Assembly (NCBI GenBank): GCA_016191015.1
Contig: JACPPM010000270.1
Location: 1 to 38,906, forward strand
Source: Acidobacteriota bacterium
Lineage (GTDB): Bacteria; Acidobacteriota; CAIWXX01
Direction: 5' to 3'
Length of the DNA: 38,906 bases
Position numbers and translations under genes: made by a program. Shown piece after piece: positions 34,700-38,906 of the stretch. Each line of letters opens with the position of its first letter. Positions within the stretch are counted from its first letter, which is position 1. The notes beneath the pieces were generated by a model. The model was given only the letters and a program-made list of their open reading frames with translations, did not search any database and had not been told where the DNA came from.

Positions 34700-35844
34700 C
34701 ACAGAACCTCCTTACAAACATGCAACGGATCACAAACGGACACCGAGCCGAATCCCTCCTGGCGCCTGAGCCCGATTCCCTCCGCGCTCACCCGTGCAAG
34801 CCGCCGGGCAAGTTCCTCCTGCCCGCCGCCTCGGTAGCGGAACAGGAAGACACTCCCGCGAGCGACTCCCAGCTCTTCCGGCTTGGCCATCCCCCATGCC
34901 CAGTTCCAGCCCTTGATCGCCACTGCCTTCAATACTCGAGCAACCTCTTCAGCACCGTCGATCTGCAGATCGATGTCGGCCACATTCCGAAGAAAGTAGT
35001 CAACCAGAATAGCGTGTGACCGAAGAGTGACGCTGAAGTAAAGGCCATTCGGGAGGTCTACCAGAGCGTGGTCGCGGAATTTCCTGTCCCACGCGTTCAC
35101 ATCGATCGCTGGCTCATCGACTTCCTTCAGAGAGAGACGGATTTCTCCAAACCCGCGCGTCCTGCCCGCGCCTACGAAGACCGGTCTGCCGAAGATCTCG
35201 TTCAGAACCGCTGCCTGCGAAGGAGAAAGCCGGGTCTGCCCGCAGAAGATCTGATTAACGGGCTGGCCGTCGCTTTTTCTGACGAAGTTGTTGACCGACT
35301 GAGTCGTGTAGAAGATCCCCTGAGCCACCGTGCGCGTCAATCGGTCGATGCCGGTGTGCCGTCGATAGAGCTCCGATGTGGCCGCAGAATGTGGGTCTGT
35401 GCAATCGCCGTTCCACACACCTTCGAAAGTCTTGACTTCGTTCTTGCAACCGTCGTGGTCGCAGTTCCATGCACTCTGATTCGCCGGCTTTCCGGTGACC
35501 CTGGCGACGGCGGTCAGAGCGAGAGTGTCCCGCACGCCGTGCCGCCCCTCCTTCCGAAACCCCGGTTCCCGTTTGCATGAGACGACGCTCAACGGGAGTG
35601 GCTTTGTCTCAGCCCCAAGCTCTTGCGAAGGGAGAAGGTCAGGGAAGCAGACGGGATTCTCGATGAAAAGATCTCGGAACTTGGCGTCTGCAGGTCCGCC
35701 GAACGATCGGCAATACGTAGCCGCCATCGCGCCGAGAAGCGTGCTGCCGGGTATGTACGTAAGCGTCCCCGACTTGCTGGACTGCCTGTCTTCCTTGACC
35801 ACCAACGGAGCGAGCGCTTCAGCCGAGATGATGTGCGGCTTCAT
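34699..35844 (-). CDS. csx10: Csx10 (Cas5-like RAMP of type III-D)
   Basis: This 381-residue protein begins like Cas5-group RAMPs, with ALAPLVVKEDRQ and then YIPGSTLLGAMA (30-41). It ends with the Csx10 signature GLRRQEGFGSVSVCDP. Csx10 is the marker of subtype III-D and should bind the 5-prime handle of the crRNA. A cysteine cluster (Cys128, Cys133, Cys148 with nearby His130) in the middle could bind zinc. It starts with ATGA overlap to the RAMP upstream. Confidence 0.9.
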   Translation of the reverse strand: MKPHIISAEALAPLVVKEDRQSSKSGTLTYIPGSTLLGAMAATYCRSFGGPADAKFRDLFIENPVCFPDLLPSQELGAETKPLPLSVVSCKREPGFRKEGRHGVRDTLALTAVARVTGKPANQSAWNCDHDGCKNEVKTFEGVWNGDCTDPHSAATSELYRRHTGIDRLTRTVAQGIFYTTQSVNNFVRKSDGQPVNQIFCGQTRLSPSQAAVLNEIFGRPVFVGAGRTRGFGEIRLSLKEVDEPAIDVNAWDRKFRDHALVDLPNGLYFSVTLRSHAILVDYFLRNVADIDLQIDGAEEVARVLKAVAIKGWNWAWGMAKPEELGVARGSVFLFRYRGGGQEELARRLARVSAEGIGLRRQEGFGSVSVCDPLHVCKEVL

Positions 35845-36566
35845 GACCCCTCCTTCATCTGGTCGGCGCGAAAGAGGGTGTAGAGCTCAACGAGATCAGA
35901 ATCACCCAGGTTCTCAAGAATCCTCAGCAGCTCGATCGCCCGCCCGTTGTATGAGAGTTTCGTTACGTGCAGGTTGATTGCACCTGCGCCCGAGCTCTTG
36001 TCTCCCCCCATACGATCGACATTCAAGATACCGGCGATCATCACACAGTACGCAAACGGCACCGCTCCATCGCCGGTCGTTACAAGTTGACGATGATATC
36101 CATCGACGGTGGTCAGGAATGTTCCACCGCCCGCGTACTCGGTAGAGAAGAGATGCTTCGTGCGTGCCGTCCTCAGTCCCCGGTACATCGCTGTGCGACT
36201 CGTCACCTGTGTCGTGGGAGGCATTTCCTCAGCGAGCTGGTACGCATCCCGAAAGAAAAGCTCACCCCCTTCGTATCTGTTTCCAAAGAGTGCATCCACT
36301 GGTGATTCCACCTTGGCCAGAGGCAGGAAATCGCTGGCGGAGGCGAAGGCAGATGTATGGGGATCTGCCGGCTCCGGGTATCCGAGGGCGCGCGAAAGGC
36401 GCTCACAACTCTCGCGAACCACGCCCTTCAGCGTGCTGGCAGGAATGTAGGGACGCCCCATGCCATCTCGCTGCACGATCCTATCCGCGGCAGGGCTTCC
36501 TTCGCCTGAACCCATGTGCCACCGAGATGTAAACTCGATCCTCAGCTCTAAAGAAATGGAGTGCAT
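35841..36566 (-). CDS. Cas7-like RAMP protein
   Basis: This 241-residue protein starts MHSISLELRIEFTSRWHMGS and carries PASTLKG at 42-48, a RAMP lysine loop. Asp28 (SPAADRIVQRD) lies where Csm3 Asp33 would be, so it may cut target RNA. A DALFGNRYEGGELFF stretch and MGGDKSSGAGAI (glycine loop) complete the fold. No CxxC pair is present, unlike the other Cas7-like subunits here. ATG 36566 has AGGG 5 nt before it; a GTG at 36572 is an alternative. Confidence 0.88.
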   Translation of the reverse strand: MHSISLELRIEFTSRWHMGSGEGSPAADRIVQRDGMGRPYIPASTLKGVVRESCERLSRALGYPEPADPHTSAFASASDFLPLAKVESPVDALFGNRYEGGELFFRDAYQLAEEMPPTTQVTSRTAMYRGLRTARTKHLFSTEYAGGGTFLTTVDGYHRQLVTTGDGAVPFAYCVMIAGILNVDRMGGDKSSGAGAINLHVTKLSYNGRAIELLRILENLGDSDLVELYTLFRADQMKEGS

Positions 36567-36576
36567 GATCACCCTT

Positions 36577-38085
36577 TCATCTCATGAGCTCGGTGAGCTC
36601 GATCAGATCCACCAATGCCGTTGAACAGACAGTTCCCTCAAGATCGCGCCATGGCAGGCTTGTCAGACAGTCGAGCTCATTGAGGGCGTCCAGGAGAACC
36701 TGCCGCTGCCCTTTCTCCTTCACTCTACCGATGAGCTTGAGACACTCGATCGTTCCGTTCATCTTGCCGAGGAACGGCGCCTGCCGCAGCCGTATGGTAC
36801 GTGACCGAGGAAGATCAGAGGCGACAATGGCTGCGGCGTGCTGAAGGAGCTTGTGGGCCTGATCGAGTGAATAAGGACGGCAATGGAAATGCAATTCGTG
36901 TCGAACATGCCTTCTTGTTAGAAATCGCTCTCTCGAGTCGTGCACATGGACTTGGTTGAATTGGGATGTGTCGTGGAAATCGATGTAGGAAGGGACATAT
37001 GAATCATTGGCCGTGACATCACATGATCCGCCCCTCTTGGCAGATCGCAGTAGCTCCTCGGCCTGCTCAAGCAGCACGAAGAACGGGGTGTGGCTCTTTC
37101 CAAACGCAATCCCGAGCGAGAGCGTCACTCCTTCTTCTCTCGTTCCGACAGGAGCGAGCCCGCTTCTGCCGAAGCGGGCTTTCGTCTTCTCGTGGAACTT
37201 ATCGGCAACCGAGATCGCGAACGGGAACGCAGCATCGGCCGACAGGCAGACAAGAAGATCGTCCCCGCCGAGAAGGAGTATGTCTGCTCGCACTGCGGGG
37301 ATCGCAAGGCTCTCAGCCAAGGCCTCGTGACATGCCTCTCTGATGCACGTGTCGATGGTTTGGGAGAAAAAGGCGAATTGCTTCCGGTCGTCGATCGACC
37401 TGATGATCTTGCCCATGTGATTGCCGTCTGCGTAGACGAGTGCGAGGTACCCGGCCTTCTTGGAGGAGCTGCCGATCTCCTCGAACGTGGTGGGGCGTTC
37501 GAAAGTATCGTTCGCGCCCCTGGAATCAAGAAACTCCTCGAAGCCGCGCCAGAGTCCTTTATTTGTCCTCCCGAAATCGAGCTTCCGGTGGCAGGTGTCG
37601 CAGAGGATGACTTCATCGCCGGCATGTTCCTCGACCGTGGTCGCCATTCCCGAGCAGCTATCGCATTCGCGAATCAGCCCTGAGTGCATGGCTGGTGTCG
37701 ATCGAAAAGGGTTCTCTTCCTTCTCCTGTTTCATTCTCATGAAGGCGGAAGCGAGGCTCTCCCTGTACTGACCTCGGACCATCTCCGCCCTCCCGCTTAC
37801 AAGTCGTAGGCCTCCTCGTGATTCCTTGACGAAGCACCCCTTCAGCTCCTCGATGACATCGTCGATCCTGCCTTCATCGCCGTTGAGGAGGAACTGGGAT
37901 GCGCCTCCACCGGCAAATACCAAATCAACCGCCGTGTCGCCGAGCGCTGTCTTCAGGAACCGTTCCGTTCCGATTCTGTTGAGATGGTCCAGCAGCGCGC
38001 TCGCGCCCCGAATCTCCACAAGGCGATCGGTTCCGAAGACGTAGTCTTTGATGGACGGGACATCGAATACGACCAAGTGCTTCAA
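36577..38085 (-). CDS. cas10: Cas10 with GGDD cyclase motif, lacking the HD domain
   Basis: This 502-residue protein starts directly in the first palm-like domain (VVFDVPSIKDYVFGTDRLVE). A zinc finger follows (CDSC at 141-144 and CDTC at 162-165), then the catalytic palm with YADGNHMG (218-225) and LLLGGDDLLV, GGDD at 273-276. It ends in a helical C-terminal domain. The N-terminal HD nuclease domain usual for Cas10 is absent, and no separate HD gene lies upstream. It should therefore make cyclic oligoadenylate from ATP but not cut DNA. The start is TTG at 38085 with GGGAGGAG before it. It is the first gene of the operon. Confidence 0.93.
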   Translation of the reverse strand: MKHLVVFDVPSIKDYVFGTDRLVEIRGASALLDHLNRIGTERFLKTALGDTAVDLVFAGGGASQFLLNGDEGRIDDVIEELKGCFVKESRGGLRLVSGRAEMVRGQYRESLASAFMRMKQEKEENPFRSTPAMHSGLIRECDSCSGMATTVEEHAGDEVILCDTCHRKLDFGRTNKGLWRGFEEFLDSRGANDTFERPTTFEEIGSSSKKAGYLALVYADGNHMGKIIRSIDDRKQFAFFSQTIDTCIREACHEALAESLAIPAVRADILLLGGDDLLVCLSADAAFPFAISVADKFHEKTKARFGRSGLAPVGTREEGVTLSLGIAFGKSHTPFFVLLEQAEELLRSAKRGGSCDVTANDSYVPSYIDFHDTSQFNQVHVHDSRERFLTRRHVRHELHFHCRPYSLDQAHKLLQHAAAIVASDLPRSRTIRLRQAPFLGKMNGTIECLKLIGRVKEKGQRQVLLDALNELDCLTSLPWRDLEGTVCSTALVDLIELTELMR

Positions 38086-38368
38086 AGGCTCCTCCCTTCC
38101 GGATGGGACGGTGCGGGATCAACGGAACAAACGCCATGCGAGGGTTCCGCAGCTCATGACCCCGTGCATGGTTTCATCCTCTTGCGGTGTCTGACGCCTC
38201 CCTAGCGCCGGAGATCGGTACAAGACCAATCTTCACATTCTTAGTTTCGCCAAACTCGATTTCCTTCCCCCTGAATCATAGGTTTCTGTAGAAAATGAGA
38301 GAAAGTCTGCTCTCTAACCCTGTTTGACCCGACCGCTCGCCGGACTTCGTGTTCCGGTCGGCGGTCGA
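38086..38368 (-). promoter_or_regulatory. Upstream region of the cas operon with trailer hairpin of array 2
   Basis: On the minus strand a TATGAT (38275-38280) in an AT-rich stretch is a possible -10 box, but the -35 match (TTCTCT) is weak. A hairpin sits at 38330-38367: CGACCGC plus CCGG pairs with CCGG plus GCGGTCG across a 10-nt loop, with 11 of 14 positions paired. It begins one base after the last repeat of array 2 in the predicted transcription direction and could attenuate read-through into cas10. Confidence 0.4.
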
Positions 38369-38906
38369 GTCATGATCCCCAAACTGGCCTTTCGTGTTTC
38401 GACCAGCTCATCAACGGCGGAAAGGTCTATGGGGAAAGGTCGCAATCCCCTCATTGGCCTTTCGTGTTTCGACGAAAAATCGTTGTCTTCAAAAACGGCG
38501 TTAGAAGTCGCAATCCCCTCATTGGCCTTTCCTGTTTCGACCTCTACGCCATGAAAGACCCGACGCTCGGGCAGATGTCGCAATCCCCTCATTGGCCTTT
38601 CCTGTTTCGACTGGCGGCGGAAGAAACCAAGAGGCAGATTTTTGCCAAGTCGCAATCCCCTGATTGGCCTTTCGTGTTTCGACTCGGCCTCGGACCAGAG
38701 GTCGAATTGTACCTTCAAGAGTCGCAATCCCCTCATTGGCCTTTCCTGTTTCGACCACCTCTACGAATTCATCGCCACGAGCAACTTCAAGAGTCGCAAT
38801 CCCCTCACTGGCCTTTCCTGTTTCGACTATCGAAAACGACTGGAAATTTGGCAACGCAACTGTCGCAATCCCCTCATTGGCCTTTCCTGTTTCGACGAAC
38901 TGGTTG
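38369..38906 (-). CRISPR. CRISPR array 2 (8 repeats seen, runs past the window)
   Basis: The 35-bp repeats begin at 38369 (degenerate), 38439, 38507, 38577, 38649, 38721, 38793 and 38862. On the plus strand the common form starts GTCGCAATCCCCTCATTGG and ends CCTGTTTCGAC, two base changes from array 1. The seven complete spacers are 33-37 nt and an eighth is cut by the window end. The repeat at 38369 has lost the part that becomes the 3-prime end on the minus strand, as expected for the leader-distal repeat. Transcription is predicted leftwards, towards cas10. Confidence 0.97.

Noticed and set aside
30417-38085. Assignment to type III-A or III-B
   Set aside because: Csx10, Csx19 and the TIGR03986 RAMP are III-D associates, and there are no Csm4/Csm5 or Cmr1/Cmr3/Cmr6-like genes that I can recognise.
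38314-38854. Minus-strand open frames of 140 and 111 residues through CRISPR array 2
   Set aside because: They consist of repeated ETGKANEGIAT-like units made by the repeats, so they are artefacts of the array.

Overview
The window is a high-GC bacterial chromosome segment. The outer-membrane-type lipoprotein (MltD-like transglycosylase), the MoxR/DUF58/DUF4129/SpoIIM/RDD operon, a topoisomerase VI B subunit and several chromosomal palindromic repeats suggest a Gram-negative lineage such as Acidobacteriota or a neighbour. That assignment is an inference of moderate confidence; there is no rRNA gene or other phylogenetic marker here.

Left part (1-12000): a YihY/BrkB membrane protein diverges from an Hsp20 small heat-shock gene that has a textbook promoter, an inverted-repeat operator candidate and a terminator. 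A ten-gene co-directional cluster follows (2516-11931): GYF/RDD membrane protein, three small membrane proteins (two zinc-binding), DUF4129, DUF4350, MoxR ATPase, DUF58, SpoIIM-like and a second RDD protein. Most neighbours overlap or nearly touch, so this looks like one operon for a MoxR-driven envelope system.

Middle part (12000-27500): a VapBC toxin-antitoxin pair with a self-operator over its promoter, a secreted glycoside-hydrolase-like protein, a patatin-like lipase with a membrane insert, a membrane glycosyltransferase and its small partner, YifB/ComM, an MltD-like lipoprotein with LysM repeats, Top6B without Top6A, a carboxypeptidase-regulatory-like protein, an AAA/DUF4143 ATPase and a DoxX protein. 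Dispersed palindromes sit between several of these.

Decayed part (27489-29487): a truncated response regulator, a Phd/ParE toxin-antitoxin pair with an autoregulatory promoter, a 167-191 bp inverted-repeat element that looks like a transposon remnant, and the broken C-terminus of a zinc-type alcohol dehydrogenase/quinone reductase.

Right part (29488-38906): a type III-D-like CRISPR-Cas locus. Nine tightly packed genes on the minus strand run cas10, Cas7-like RAMP, csx10, Csm2/Cas11-like small protein, a second helical small protein, Csm3-like RAMP, another Csm3-like RAMP, csx19 and a TIGR03986-type RAMP. A CRISPR array lies on each side, with nearly the same 35-bp repeat in the same orientation. 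The Cas10 has an intact GGDD cyclase motif but no HD nuclease domain. The window has no cas6, cas1, cas2, reverse transcriptase or CARF effector. Every complete spacer can be read as a plausible piece of protein on the strand opposite to the predicted crRNA, as expected for RNA targeting. This locus is the best candidate for a distinctive system in the window.
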